Below, piece after piece: positions 1-9,202 of a DNA stretch of 64,000 bases (its first letter is position 1; every line of letters starts with the position of its first letter). Position numbers and translations under genes: made by a program. Under the pieces are notes generated by a model. It was not told the origin of the DNA. It did not search any database and saw only the letters and a list, made by a program, of their open reading frames with translations. The stretch comes from Cytophagaceae bacterium (GTDB lineage Bacteria > Bacteroidota > Bacteroidia > Cytophagales > Spirosomataceae): positions 1 through 64,000 of the forward strand of contig CANFVE010000014.1 in assembly GCA_947450365.1 (NCBI GenBank), given 5' to 3'.

Positions 1-53
1 AAATAAAAAGTCAATTTATTTAATTGTGTTAAACACTCCTAAATAAATTGACT
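1..53 (-). terminator. Rho-independent terminator of the tRNA-Ser/tRNA-Pro operon
   Basis: Positions 9-21 and 41-53 form a perfect 13-bp inverted repeat, with a smaller GTGT/ACAC pairing in the loop. Read on the minus strand, the hairpin lies 3 bases past tRNA-Pro and is followed by CTTTTTATTT, a terminator-like T-rich tail. Confidence 0.75.
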
Positions 54-56
54 GTG

Positions 57-130
57 TCGGGGTGGCAGGATTCGAACCTACGACCTCTTGGTCCCAAACC
101 AAGCGCGATACCGGGCTACGCTACACCCCG
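57..130 (-). tRNA. tRNA-Pro(TGG)
   Basis: The minus strand folds as a 74-nt cloverleaf: a 7-bp acceptor stem CGGGGTG/CACCCCG, a T-loop TTCGAAT and an anticodon loop TTTGGGA giving anticodon TGG. The discriminator base is A, and no CCA end is encoded. It lies 10 bases downstream of tRNA-Ser, so the two are probably cotranscribed. Confidence 0.95.
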
Positions 131-140
131 AAAAACACTG

Positions 141-227
141 CGGAGAGAGAGGGATTCGAACCCTCGGTACCGTTGCCAGTACGACAGTTTAGCAAACTGT
201 TCCTTTCGGCCTCTCAGGCATCTCTCC
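141..227 (-). tRNA. tRNA-Ser(GCT)
   Basis: This is an 87-nt type II tRNA on the minus strand. The acceptor stem is GGAGAGA/TCTCTCC with discriminator G. The anticodon loop TTGCTAA gives anticodon GCT, and there is a serine-type long variable arm. CCA is not encoded. It is the first gene of a two-tRNA unit with tRNA-Pro. Confidence 0.95.
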
Positions 228-244
228 TAGCATTTAAGAGAGCA

Positions 245-276
245 CAAAAATAATAATAATATTTATAAATGCCACA
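245..276 (-). promoter_or_regulatory. Candidate promoter of the tRNA-Ser/tRNA-Pro operon
   Basis: On the minus strand TATTTTTG (252-245) matches the Bacteroidota -7 element TANNTTTG. A TGTG (276-273), one mismatch from the -33 TTTG, lies 20 bp further upstream. Transcription would begin about 10 bases before tRNA-Ser. Confidence 0.5.
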
Positions 277-297
277 TAAATCGTAACATTTATTATT

Positions 298-1791
298 TTA
301 ATTTAAATCTAGGCTTGATACCATTTTGCCTTCCAAGGTCGATTTTTCCATTAAATGTAAATCTATATTTCTGGCGGCTTCTCTTCCCTCAGAAATGGCC
401 CACACAACTAATGATTGACCTCTACGAGCATCACCGGCAATATATATTTTTGAATTTGCCGATTTATAATCTTGCCCCGCTTGTAGATTACCTCTTTCAT
501 CCGTTTGTACGCCAAAATCTTGTAACTCTGAAACAATGTTGCCATGGTCAGTATGCAAAAATCCAGCAGCAATAAGAGCTAAATCACAAGGAATTTCCCG
601 AATGTTTGAAACTTGAGATTCCATTTTCCCATCCTTAGCCACATAGGTAATATCACCAATCAATAAACCTTTTAAATTTCCATTTGAGTCTTTTACAAAT
701 TCTTGTAAAGAAATTGACCAAAGTCGCGTGACCCCTTCATCATGGGAAGTTGATGTACGCAACATATTTGGCCAATTCGGCCAAGGTGTATTGGCTGCAC
801 GTTCTACAGGAGGCTTAGGCATTACTTCAATTTGGGTAATCGATTTTGCCTTATGGCGATTAGATGTTCCCACACAATCTGATCCCGTATCTCCCCCGCC
901 GATAACTACTACATGTTTTCCTGTTGCTAAAATATCACCTAACGAATATTCTTCCCCTTTGTGATTGACTTGAACGGGAATATTTGAAACGCGTTTATTT
1001 TGTTGAGATAAAAATTCCATCGCTGGAAAAATACCGATGGCATCACTTCCCGGTGCTGAAATTAGTCGGGGTGTGGTAGAACCTGTGGTGACTAACACAG
1101 CATCAAAATCAGCATGAAGTTTTGATAATTTGATATCGGTACCAATATGACAATTGGTCACAAATTGAATTCCCTCCTTCTCCATCACCTCGATTCGCCG
1201 AGAAACAACGGATTTATCTAATTTAAAATCAGGAATACCATAACGTAATAAACCTCCTGGTCGATCTGCTCGTTCGTAAACAGTCACTAAATGGCCAACT
1301 TTATTTAACTGACTTGCTGCAGCTAAACCGGCTGGTCCTGAACCCACAATTGCGATTGTTTTCCCAGTTCTTTTGGAAGGAACCTTTGGTATAACCCAAC
1401 CTTCACTGAATGCCTTCTCGATAATTGATTTTTCAATTAATTCGATAGCCACTGGCGGCTTATTAATTCCTAATACACAGGCTGATTCACATGGAGCAGG
1501 ACAAATTCTGCCCGTAAATTCCGGAAAGTTATTCGTCGAACTTAAAATTTCGTAAGCGTATTTCCAATTTTGTTCATACACGGCGTCATTGAATTCCGGA
1601 ATTATATTACCGAGTGGACAACCGCTATGGCAAAAAGGAGTACCGCAATCCATACACCGACTCGCCTGTGATTCTGTTTCACTTGGATTAGGCAATAATT
1701 CGATTTCCTTGTAATCTAGAATACGTTCCTCTACCGCTCTTTTAGTTGATGTTTTACGATCAATTTCCAAAAATCCTGTTGGCTTCCCCAT
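298..1791 (-). CDS. gltD: Glutamate synthase small (beta) subunit GltD
   Basis: This is the NADPH-oxidising flavoprotein subunit of glutamate synthase. It passes electrons to GltB, which makes two glutamates from glutamine and 2-oxoglutarate. The N-terminus carries two cysteine clusters for Fe-S centres (C46, C49, C54, C58 and C97, C101, C105). A Rossmann FAD motif (GSGPAG, about 150-155) follows, and a second GGGDTG motif near 295 binds NADPH. The 497-residue length is normal for the family. The start lies 6 bases after the gltB stop, so the two subunits form one operon. The stop precedes the tRNA pair on the same strand. Confidence 0.96.
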   Translation of the reverse strand: MGKPTGFLEIDRKTSTKRAVEERILDYKEIELLPNPSETESQASRCMDCGTPFCHSGCPLGNIIPEFNDAVYEQNWKYAYEILSSTNNFPEFTGRICPAPCESACVLGINKPPVAIELIEKSIIEKAFSEGWVIPKVPSKRTGKTIAIVGSGPAGLAAASQLNKVGHLVTVYERADRPGGLLRYGIPDFKLDKSVVSRRIEVMEKEGIQFVTNCHIGTDIKLSKLHADFDAVLVTTGSTTPRLISAPGSDAIGIFPAMEFLSQQNKRVSNIPVQVNHKGEEYSLGDILATGKHVVVIGGGDTGSDCVGTSNRHKAKSITQIEVMPKPPVERAANTPWPNWPNMLRTSTSHDEGVTRLWSISLQEFVKDSNGNLKGLLIGDITYVAKDGKMESQVSNIREIPCDLALIAAGFLHTDHGNIVSELQDFGVQTDERGNLQAGQDYKSANSKIYIAGDARRGQSLVVWAISEGREAARNIDLHLMEKSTLEGKMVSSLDLN

Positions 1792-1797
1792 GAATAA

Positions 1798-4700
1798 TTA
1801 TTTTAAATCAATTTGAATATCTGTATACACCTTATTTTTATCTGCTAACACATCCGAAATACTTAAATTCCGAGACGATAGTGCATTTTTATAATCCACT
1901 GGTAAAACTTTTTTGAATTGACTGACGAGCGCATCTAATTGATCTAATACATATTTCCCTTTCACAGAATTTGTATAGGCCACGTGTTTTTCCAAATACA
2001 TACGAATAATATGCTTATCCTCTTGGGTCAATTCGGTGATTTCAACCATTTCACGATTTACTCGTGATTCAAAATCATTTCGCTCATCCAACACATAGGC
2101 CACACCCCCGGACATTCCCGCGCCAAAATTGCGTCCTGTACCTCCTAAAATTATAACTAAACCACCAGTCATGTATTCACAACCGTGATCTCCAATCCCC
2201 TCGACAACAATTTTAGCTCCTGAATTTCGTACACAGAAACGTTCTCCAGCCATACCTGCTAAATAAGCTTCACCAGAAGTTGCTCCATAAAAGGAAACAT
2301 TTCCAACAATACTGTTCGAAGACGCAATAAATTGAGCATCAGGAGAAGGATAGGCAATAATTGTCGATCCACACATCCCCTTTCCAATATAGTCATTGGA
2401 ATCACCTTCAATCTCCAATTGCAAACCTTTTACAGAAAATGCCCCAAATGATTGACCCGCGGTACCGATAAATTTAAATCGAATACTTCCATCAGGCAAA
2501 CCCTTTTCACCAAATTTCTTTGTGATTTCATTTGATAAAATTGTCCCGACCGAACGATTTACATTGATGATTGGCAACTCAGCATAAACTTTATTCTTCG
2601 ATTCTAAGGCTTCTTTTGCCAATTCTAATAATTTCCAATCTATCTGCTCACCTAATCCATGATCCTGCTCTTCCGATTTAACAACGGATACATGATCAGG
2701 ATTATATGGCAAATTTAAAATTGGCGATAAATCAACATTTTTGAATTTCCAATGTGAAGAAACGTCGGCCATTTCCAATAAATCGACACGCCCTACCATT
2801 TCTTCCAACGTACGGAAACCTAATTCTGCCATAATCTCACGCAATTCTTGCGCTAAAAAGTGAAATAAATTCACCACATGATCAGCTTGCCCCGTATATA
2901 ATGCTCGTAATTCAGGATTTTGAGTGGCTACCCCGACTGGACAGGTATTTAAATGACATTTACGCATCATAATACATCCAGCAGTAACCAATGCTGCAGT
3001 CGCAACACCAAATTCTTCCGCTCCTAATAATGCCGCAATGGCAATATCTCGTCCTGTTTTTATTTGTCCATCGGTTTGAATAGTCACCCGACCACGCAAT
3101 TTATTTCGAACCAACGTCTGATGCGTCTCCGCCAAACCTAATTCCCAAGGCAAACCTGCATGGCGAATTGAGGACAATGGCGACGCTCCGGTACCTCCAT
3201 CATATCCTGCAATCAAAATATGATCCGCATGGGCCTTGGCCACACCAGCAGCAATAGTTCCTACGCCAGCTTCTGAAACTAACTTAACAGAAATTCTCGC
3301 CGCACGATTGGCATTTTTTAAATCAAAAATCAATTGTGCTAAATCCTCAATTGAATAAATATCATGATGTGGCGGAGGTGAAATTAGGCCTACTCCCGGA
3401 GTTGAATGACGCGTTTTTCCAATCCAATCATCTACCTTATGGCCCGGCAATTGACCACCTTCACCCGGTTTTGCCCCCTGAGCCATTTTGATTTGTAATT
3501 CAGCCGCATTCGTTAAATAATGAGCCGTAACACCAAAACGACCTGAAGCCACTTGTTTAATTGCCGAATTCATGGAATCACCATTCGCCAATTTTTCAAA
3601 ACGAATGGGATCTTCTCCCCCTTCACCCGTATTCGATTTTCCACCAATGCGATTCATGGCAATGGCTAATGTCGTATGCGCTTCATATGAGATGGACCCG
3701 AATGACATCGCTCCAGTAGCAAAACGTTTTAAAATTCCTTCGATTGGCTCAACTTCATCAATTGAAATACTTGATAAACTCTTAAATTTCAACAAACCAC
3801 GCAAAGTAATCGCCTTATTCGTCTGATCATCAATCAGTTTCGCATATTTCTTGTAGGTTGAGTAATCATTGGTTTTAGTGGCCTGTTGCAACAAATGAAT
3901 TGTTTGAGGATTAAATAAATGTTCCTCACCACGTTGTTTCCATTGATAAATACCACCAACCTCTAACTTAGGATAATCCGCTTTCAATAAATTGTAGCCA
4001 GAAGCATGTTTAATTAAAGCCTCTTTCGCTATAGTATCTAAGTCTATTCCCTCAATACGTGAAATTGACCCTGTAAAATAGCGATCTACCACTTCCTTAC
4101 TGAATCCCAAAATCTCAAAAATCTGCGCTCCTTGGTAAGATTGCAAAGTAGAGATCCCCATTTTAGAGAATATCTTCAATAATTCTCCATTTACCGCTTT
4201 TATATAATTGTACTCTAATTTCTCATAGGATAAACTAGCATCTACCCAACCGTTTTCCTTCATGGATTTTAACGTTTCAAATGCCATGTAAGGATTAACT
4301 GCCGACGCGCCATACCCAATTAAGGTAGCAAAATGATGCGTTTCCCACACATCACCAGCCTCTAAAATAATACCTACTTTAGCCCGCTTTTTAGCGCGAA
4401 TCAAATGATTATGCACAGCGCCTAAAGCTAACAAGGAAGGAATCGGCGCATGTGAAGAATCAATACCCCGATCTGTTAATAAGATAATCGAATATCCGTC
4501 ATCGACCGCATCCTCTGCATATTGACTAATCCGATCTAGTGCCTTTTTCAGTACACCCTCTTCGCCGGTTGACTTAAACGTCATGTGAATGGATTTCGTC
4601 TGGAAATTTTCATGATCAATCCAACGGATTTTTTCAACTTCTTTATTTCGCAACACAGGTTGTTGAATTTCAATCTGTTTACAATGACCTGGTCCTTCTT

Positions 4701-6366
4701 CTAATAAATTCGATAAACCACCTATGTCTGTCAATAAGGACATGACCATTCGTTCACGAATTGGATCGATAGGTGGATTTGTTACCTGAGCAAACAATTG
4801 TTTGAAATAACTAGATAAATGTTGAGCTTTATCCGATAACACCGCTAAGGGAGTATCAATACCCATCGAACCTAAAGCTTCTTTCCCCGTTTCAGCCATT
4901 TGGGCTAATACGACACGAATATCCTCTGTGGTAAACCCAAAAATTTGTTGACGCGAAATGATTTCCAATGCCTTTGGTTGGCGATACTCACTCCCGGCCT
5001 CAGGGAGATCCTCGACACGAATTTTATTCTCACGAAGCCATTGGCCGTACGGTTGTTGCTGGCATATCTTTTCTTTCAATTCCTCATCGGGAATAATTCG
5101 ACCTTGCTCCATGTCCACGACGAACATTTTACCTGGTTGAAGTCGACCTTTGGAAACGATACTTGCCGGATCTAAATCCAATACCCCCGCCTCAGAAGCC
5201 ATAATTACATGATCATCATTCGTAACCCAATAGCGAGAAGGGCGTAAACCATTGCGATCGAGTGTAGCCCCAATCATTTTACCATCTGTAAATGAGATAC
5301 TTGCTGGACCATCCCAAGGCTCCATCATCGCGGCATGATATTCATAAAAATCCTTCTTGTAGGATTCCATTGCTTCATTTCCATCCCATGCTTCAGGAAT
5401 TAACATCATCATGACGTGTGGAAGGGAACGACCACTTAGATATAACAATTCAATCGCATTATCTAAAATAGCTGAATCCGATTGTCCCAAACTGCAAACA
5501 GGAAGAATCATATCCAATTCTTCTTGGCTAAAGTATTTACTGGAAAACAAAGCCGATTGTGCTTGCATCCAAGATGAATTTCCTTTAACAGTATTAATTT
5601 CACCGTTATGAGCAATAAATCGGAAAGGTTGGGCCAATTTCCATTCAGGGAATGTATTCGTCGAAAAGCGCGAATGAACAATCGCTAAAGCCGATGTGAA
5701 ATTTTCCTGTGCTAAATCACTGAAATAACCAGGAACCTGCATGGTGGTTAACATGCCTTTATAAATAATCGTCCGACACGATAGCGATGCAAAATAAAAC
5801 TTATTCTCCAAAGCAGGAATCGTTTCATTCAATAAACGAGTCACATATTGACGAAATACATATAATTTTCTTTCAAAATCTATTTCTGATGCACAGGTAG
5901 AAGGACGATCAATAAATAATTGTTGGATCGATGGCTCCGCCTTCCCCGAATCAGCCCCCTGAATATCTGTATTATCTACCGGTACAATTCGATATCCCAA
6001 AACTTTTAAAGACAGCTTTTTGGCCTTGCGCTCAATGACTTCTTTGCATTCTTTAATTAAATTCTCATCGGAAGGAAAAAAGACCATACCCACCCCGTAA
6101 TTTCCTAATGCTGGCAAAGAAAAACCTAGTTTACGAGTCTCCTCAAGTAAAAACTCATGGGGCAATTGCAACAATACGCCGGCACCATCGCCTGAATTTG
6201 GATCACACCCACAAGCACCCCGATGATCCATCCGAATCAACATCTTGATGGAATCTTCCACAATTCGGTGCGATTTTATTCCCTTCAAACTGGCTACAAA
6301 ACCAATTCCACATGCATCATGCTCGAATTCCTTGCGGTACAATCCTTGTTCGGTATTGTTGTTCAT
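1798..6366 (-). CDS. gltB: Glutamate synthase large (alpha) subunit GltB
   Basis: This is the catalytic subunit of glutamate synthase. An 18-residue propeptide precedes C19 in HDACGIGF. That cysteine becomes the N-terminal nucleophile of the glutamine amidotransferase domain (about 19-440). A central domain follows, then the FMN-binding synthase barrel (about 830-1200), the 3Fe-4S ligands in CIMMRKCHLNTCP (about 1130-1145) and a C-terminal GXGXG domain. Ammonia made at the N-terminal site is channelled to 2-oxoglutarate at the FMN site. At 1522 residues it is full length. It is the first gene of gltBD, with about 205 bp of upstream non-coding DNA available for control. Confidence 0.97.
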   Translation of the reverse strand: MNNNTEQGLYRKEFEHDACGIGFVASLKGIKSHRIVEDSIKMLIRMDHRGACGCDPNSGDGAGVLLQLPHEFLLEETRKLGFSLPALGNYGVGMVFFPSDENLIKECKEVIERKAKKLSLKVLGYRIVPVDNTDIQGADSGKAEPSIQQLFIDRPSTCASEIDFERKLYVFRQYVTRLLNETIPALENKFYFASLSCRTIIYKGMLTTMQVPGYFSDLAQENFTSALAIVHSRFSTNTFPEWKLAQPFRFIAHNGEINTVKGNSSWMQAQSALFSSKYFSQEELDMILPVCSLGQSDSAILDNAIELLYLSGRSLPHVMMMLIPEAWDGNEAMESYKKDFYEYHAAMMEPWDGPASISFTDGKMIGATLDRNGLRPSRYWVTNDDHVIMASEAGVLDLDPASIVSKGRLQPGKMFVVDMEQGRIIPDEELKEKICQQQPYGQWLRENKIRVEDLPEAGSEYRQPKALEIISRQQIFGFTTEDIRVVLAQMAETGKEALGSMGIDTPLAVLSDKAQHLSSYFKQLFAQVTNPPIDPIRERMVMSLLTDIGGLSNLLEEGPGHCKQIEIQQPVLRNKEVEKIRWIDHENFQTKSIHMTFKSTGEEGVLKKALDRISQYAEDAVDDGYSIILLTDRGIDSSHAPIPSLLALGAVHNHLIRAKKRAKVGIILEAGDVWETHHFATLIGYGASAVNPYMAFETLKSMKENGWVDASLSYEKLEYNYIKAVNGELLKIFSKMGISTLQSYQGAQIFEILGFSKEVVDRYFTGSISRIEGIDLDTIAKEALIKHASGYNLLKADYPKLEVGGIYQWKQRGEEHLFNPQTIHLLQQATKTNDYSTYKKYAKLIDDQTNKAITLRGLLKFKSLSSISIDEVEPIEGILKRFATGAMSFGSISYEAHTTLAIAMNRIGGKSNTGEGGEDPIRFEKLANGDSMNSAIKQVASGRFGVTAHYLTNAAELQIKMAQGAKPGEGGQLPGHKVDDWIGKTRHSTPGVGLISPPPHHDIYSIEDLAQLIFDLKNANRAARISVKLVSEAGVGTIAAGVAKAHADHILIAGYDGGTGASPLSSIRHAGLPWELGLAETHQTLVRNKLRGRVTIQTDGQIKTGRDIAIAALLGAEEFGVATAALVTAGCIMMRKCHLNTCPVGVATQNPELRALYTGQADHVVNLFHFLAQELREIMAELGFRTLEEMVGRVDLLEMADVSSHWKFKNVDLSPILNLPYNPDHVSVVKSEEQDHGLGEQIDWKLLELAKEALESKNKVYAELPIINVNRSVGTILSNEITKKFGEKGLPDGSIRFKFIGTAGQSFGAFSVKGLQLEIEGDSNDYIGKGMCGSTIIAYPSPDAQFIASSNSIVGNVSFYGATSGEAYLAGMAGERFCVRNSGAKIVVEGIGDHGCEYMTGGLVIILGGTGRNFGAGMSGGVAYVLDERNDFESRVNREMVEITELTQEDKHIIRMYLEKHVAYTNSVKGKYVLDQLDALVSQFKKVLPVDYKNALSSRNLSISDVLADKNKVYTDIQIDLK

Positions 6367-6461
6367 ATGTCAATATAATTATTTCAATAAAAAACTTAAT
6401 ATAATCCTAAAAATATTATCGATATAAAATTATGCTTATTCGATATTAAAGACAGCTATTT

Positions 6462-6469
6462 CAAATTTA
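6462..6469 (-). promoter_or_regulatory. Possible -7 element upstream of gltB
   Basis: On the minus strand TAAATTTG matches TANNTTTG about 96 bp before the gltB ATG. The nearest upstream TTTG is 24 bp away, longer than the usual 19-21, so the match is partial. The rest of 6367-6571 is AT-rich and holds no gene; its one other feature is an imperfect palindrome at 6517-6537. Confidence 0.3.
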
Positions 6470-6516
6470 ATCAAAAATTAATTTGGCTAAAATCAAAAAA
6501 CACAAAATATAATATT

Positions 6517-6537
6517 GTTTTACGATTATCGAAAAAC
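6517..6537. promoter_or_regulatory. Imperfect 21-bp palindrome between the STAS gene and gltB
   Basis: GTTTT-a-CGAT-t-ATCG-a-AAAAC has 10-base arms with a single mismatch around a central T. It lies about 150 bp upstream of gltB and 35 bp past the end of the STAS gene. There is no clear T-tract after it on the minus strand, so an operator is as likely as a terminator. The function is unknown. Confidence 0.35.
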
Positions 6538-6571
6538 AAGAATAAAATATCTTGGCAAAATCCAATAAAGC

Positions 6572-7006
6572 TTAATAATCTTCCCCAGATTCAGAAAATT
6601 CGCTTCCGTATTCTTCATCTTCTTCGGCCCCATCCTCAAAATCATTCTCTAAATCATTTAGGTAAATAGCGTCAACTGCCTCCTGAACTGTATTGAGCAA
6701 AGTCAAATTTTCAATTTTAGCTTGATCTAATCGGTCTTGTAAGGCGTCGTTTTTTGTCACTACGGCAAATAAGCCTAATTCATTTGTACAAATTTTTGTC
6801 CCTTTTCGAATCGCAGATACGCCATACCCATCTAATTCACTTACATGACTAAGGTTTAAAATGATGTTCGCGTATTCTTTCTTAAATAAAAACCGAACTG
6901 CAAGTTCGAGTTCTTCATAATTGGACTGAACTAATTCTGCCGCTTTCCAATCGATGCGGGCATAACTTTCATTTTGTTCAAGAGTATAAAATGTACTAGT
7001 TGACAT
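6572..7006 (-). CDS. STAS-domain protein with acidic C-terminal tail
   Basis: This 144-residue protein resembles the STAS fold of anti-sigma-factor antagonists over about residues 10-110. The signature strand-loop reads [17 protein letters not shown]. The family DSSG phosphoacceptor loop is replaced here by DGYG, so the usual regulatory serine is missing. The last 30 or so residues are mostly Asp and Glu. Its start overlaps the purC stop by 11 bp, which suggests translational coupling. No anti-sigma kinase gene is nearby. The partner is unknown, and a scaffold or non-phosphorylated antagonist role is inference. Confidence 0.8.
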   Translation of the reverse strand: MSTSTFYTLEQNESYARIDWKAAELVQSNYEELELAVRFLFKKEYANIILNLSHVSELDGYGVSAIRKGTKICTNELGLFAVVTKNDALQDRLDQAKIENLTLLNTVQEAVDAIYLNDLENDFEDGAEEDEEYGSEFSESGEDY

Positions 7007-7937
7007 GATTTAAATATGATATTACATTTGAAAAAATTCTATTATTTAAATTATCCTGTGGTTCTTTGACAAACTTCATACCTGTTATCTCTTCGAACAG
7101 CAAAATATACCGATTTGAAATTTCATCCACAAATTCATCCGTGATTACTGGGATTACTTGACCTTCCTTTCCTTGAAAATTATTTTTAATTAACCATTCC
7201 CTCACAAATTCTTTTGATAATTGTTTTTGAGCCAATCCTTTTTTAAATAATTCTTGATACGGCTCCAAATAAAAATAGCGAGAGGAATCTGGTGTATGAA
7301 TTTCATCCATAAGCATGATATCACCCTGAAACATGCCAAATTCATATTTTGTATCGACTAAAATCAATCCTTTATCCTTGGCCATTTGAGTACCCCGTTC
7401 ATATAATTGATGCGTGATGAGGACCAATTTTTCCATGACCGTTGGCGCTACAATACCTTTTGAAATAATATCAGCCACGGAAATATCTTCATCGTGACCT
7501 TCGGAAGCTTTGGTCGTTGGAGTTATAATAGGTTGAGGTAATTGTTGGTTCTCAACTAAGCCATCAGGTAATTTCACACCACAAACAACTCGATTACCTG
7601 CTTTATATTCTCTCCATAAATGACCTACTAAATAGCCCCGAATAACCATTTCAATCGGAATAGGAACACATTTATACCCGAAAGATGCATTCGCATCAGG
7701 GGTAGCCAATAACCAATTAGGCACGATATCCTGCGTAGCCTGCAAGAAATAAGAGGCAATTTGATTTAATACTTGACCTTTATACGGAATGAGTCGTGGT
7801 AAAACGACATCAAAAGCGGATATCCGATCTGAAGTTATCATAAGTAAATGACCCCCTATTCCATATACATCTCGTACTTTACCACGGTAAAAAGATGTTT
7901 GATTTGGAAAATAAAAGGGTGCTTCAGGAATTTGCAT
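6996..7937 (-). CDS. purC: Phosphoribosylaminoimidazole-succinocarboxamide synthase
   Basis: SAICAR synthase joins aspartate to CAIR using ATP in purine biosynthesis. Family motifs are visible: YRGKVRDVY near the N-terminus, TSDRISAFD, the [13 protein letters not shown] segment, [12 protein letters not shown] and LVDTKYEFG. At 313 residues it is the longer form common in Bacteroidota, with a C-terminal extension. It follows the preceding unrecognised gene after 3 bp and overlaps the STAS gene downstream by 11 bp. It therefore sits third in a four-gene unit. Confidence 0.96.
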   Translation of the reverse strand: MQIPEAPFYFPNQTSFYRGKVRDVYGIGGHLLMITSDRISAFDVVLPRLIPYKGQVLNQIASYFLQATQDIVPNWLLATPDANASFGYKCVPIPIEMVIRGYLVGHLWREYKAGNRVVCGVKLPDGLVENQQLPQPIITPTTKASEGHDEDISVADIISKGIVAPTVMEKLVLITHQLYERGTQMAKDKGLILVDTKYEFGMFQGDIMLMDEIHTPDSSRYFYLEPYQELFKKGLAQKQLSKEFVREWLIKNNFQGKEGQVIPVITDEFVDEISNRYILLFEEITGMKFVKEPQDNLNNRIFSNVISYLNHVN

Positions 7938-7940
7938 AGG

Positions 7941-8474
7941 TCAATAATTTAATAATTTTTCTTTTTTCTTCATCAAGTCTAACACTAAAATAGCATCCTT
8001 GTAAGCTAATTTCGAATTTAACTGTTTCGAAATACTATTTATAGGACGAGATGAAATATTTTTTCGGATCGTGGTTCGATTTAAATGCGCATAAATTTCA
8101 AATAGCTTCACTAAGGAATCATCCGTCCAATTCAACAAAATTCCTGCTTTCATATACTGATTTGTTTGCCTTAAATGGTTTTCTCTGGCCGATAATATCC
8201 CTTTTTCAGCATACGATAGATTCTCTCGCGAAACATCAAAATGAATTGAATTTGCTGGTAATTTTAAGGATAAAACATAGGCTAGCTTCGACATTTGTGG
8301 ATTGTCGAATATTGTTTCGTTTCTGATTTTCTTAATCTTCAAATACGATTCTTTGTAAAATCCTCGCTCGATTAGTTGATTTATTTCTTGAACACTCGTA
8401 TTGTATTGTACACTTCCTCCCAAAAAGATCAATTGGTAAAAAAGAAAAAGGCTATATATAAGCGTTGAAAACAA
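7941..8474 (-). CDS. Unrecognised exported or membrane-anchored protein
   Basis: I do not recognise this 177-residue protein. An N-terminal hydrophobic stretch (about 3-19) looks like a signal or anchor. The rest is helical and Lys/Asn/Ile rich, with a weak tetratricopeptide look (EINQLIERGFYKESYLKI, about 30-47). Its start is 2 bases after the stop of the upstream membrane protein, and purC begins 3 bases after its own stop, so it is cotranscribed with both. A helper role for the upstream gene product is inference. Confidence 0.7.
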   Translation of the reverse strand: MFSTLIYSLFLFYQLIFLGGSVQYNTSVQEINQLIERGFYKESYLKIKKIRNETIFDNPQMSKLAYVLSLKLPANSIHFDVSRENLSYAEKGILSARENHLRQTNQYMKAGILLNWTDDSLVKLFEIYAHLNRTTIRKNISSRPINSISKQLNSKLAYKDAILVLDLMKKKEKLLNY

Positions 8475-8476
8475 TC

Positions 8477-9139
8477 CTAATACTTTATAATTTGAAAAGA
8501 CAAAAATAGTTCGCTTAGCAACAAAATGCCTAACAAAATTAATAAATATAGATCCAAATTAGAGTTAAAGCCCAAATATTCCTGTTTTTTAGCCAAATTC
8601 TCTATCGAAATTTGATCCCAAGAACTCCCATGGGTACGTATGTAAAACCCTGGACTTTTGTCTTTTACACCTTTCAAAAAGGGTAAATCTTCCTTATCAA
8701 TGGTTTTTACATTTTTCAAATCTTTGTTCCTTAAATAAGTAAGAAATGAAAGATATGAAGTTTTAGGAATGACTAAGGCTAGGCGACCTTTCTCTTTATC
8801 GAACGTCATTAACTTATATGATGAATAGTAATCCCCAATTTGATTGGAAAAAACCATCAATTTGTCCTCATCAAATGTTTTATTAAATGAATTCTCTGAA
8901 ACGAGAATAGCTTCAAAATCATTAATTTGTTTAGAATTAAATGAATTTTTGATGGAGGAGAACTGAATAAGCAAATAGATAAAAAGGTTAATTAAGCAAA
9001 AGCGTAATAATAATTTCACAACCACAAATCCAGAAAACCGAAATTTTACCCGGCTAAATGACCTATATCGATAGGCTAAAATGCCATAGATCAAAAGGAG
9101 CGCAAAATTCAGAATAAGAAAATAGCTCAAATAATTCAT
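8477..9139 (-). CDS. Unrecognised membrane protein with N- and C-terminal membrane segments
   Basis: I do not recognise this 220-residue protein. It has hydrophobic helices at about 4-22 and 43-62, a soluble central region of about 130 residues, and a last helix at about 196-216 ending near the C-terminus. This layout faintly recalls Bat/VWA-type membrane proteins, but no MIDAS motif (DXSXS) is present, so that link is weak. It heads the minus-strand unit that continues with the 177-residue protein, purC and the STAS gene. The 63 bp to the divergent alaA gene must hold both promoters. Confidence 0.7.
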   Translation of the reverse strand: MNYLSYFLILNFALLLIYGILAYRYRSFSRVKFRFSGFVVVKLLLRFCLINLFIYLLIQFSSIKNSFNSKQINDFEAILVSENSFNKTFDEDKLMVFSNQIGDYYSSYKLMTFDKEKGRLALVIPKTSYLSFLTYLRNKDLKNVKTIDKEDLPFLKGVKDKSPGFYIRTHGSSWDQISIENLAKKQEYLGFNSNLDLYLLILLGILLLSELFLSFQIIKY

Positions 9140-9172
9140 TTAAATAGCTTCTAACAATTAAAAGTAAATTAG

Positions 9173-9180
9173 TAGTTTTG
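9173..9180 (+). promoter_or_regulatory. Candidate -7 element for alaA
   Basis: TAGTTTTG matches TANNTTTG 22 bases before the alaA ATG. No good TTTG is seen at the -33 position, so support comes from the -7 element alone. Confidence 0.4.
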
Positions 9181-9202
9181 CATCTTTACTTGCAATATTT
9201 TC

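Noticed and set aside
8477-9139. Assignment as BatA/BatB
   Set aside because: No VWA MIDAS residues and too short; only the membrane layout is similar.
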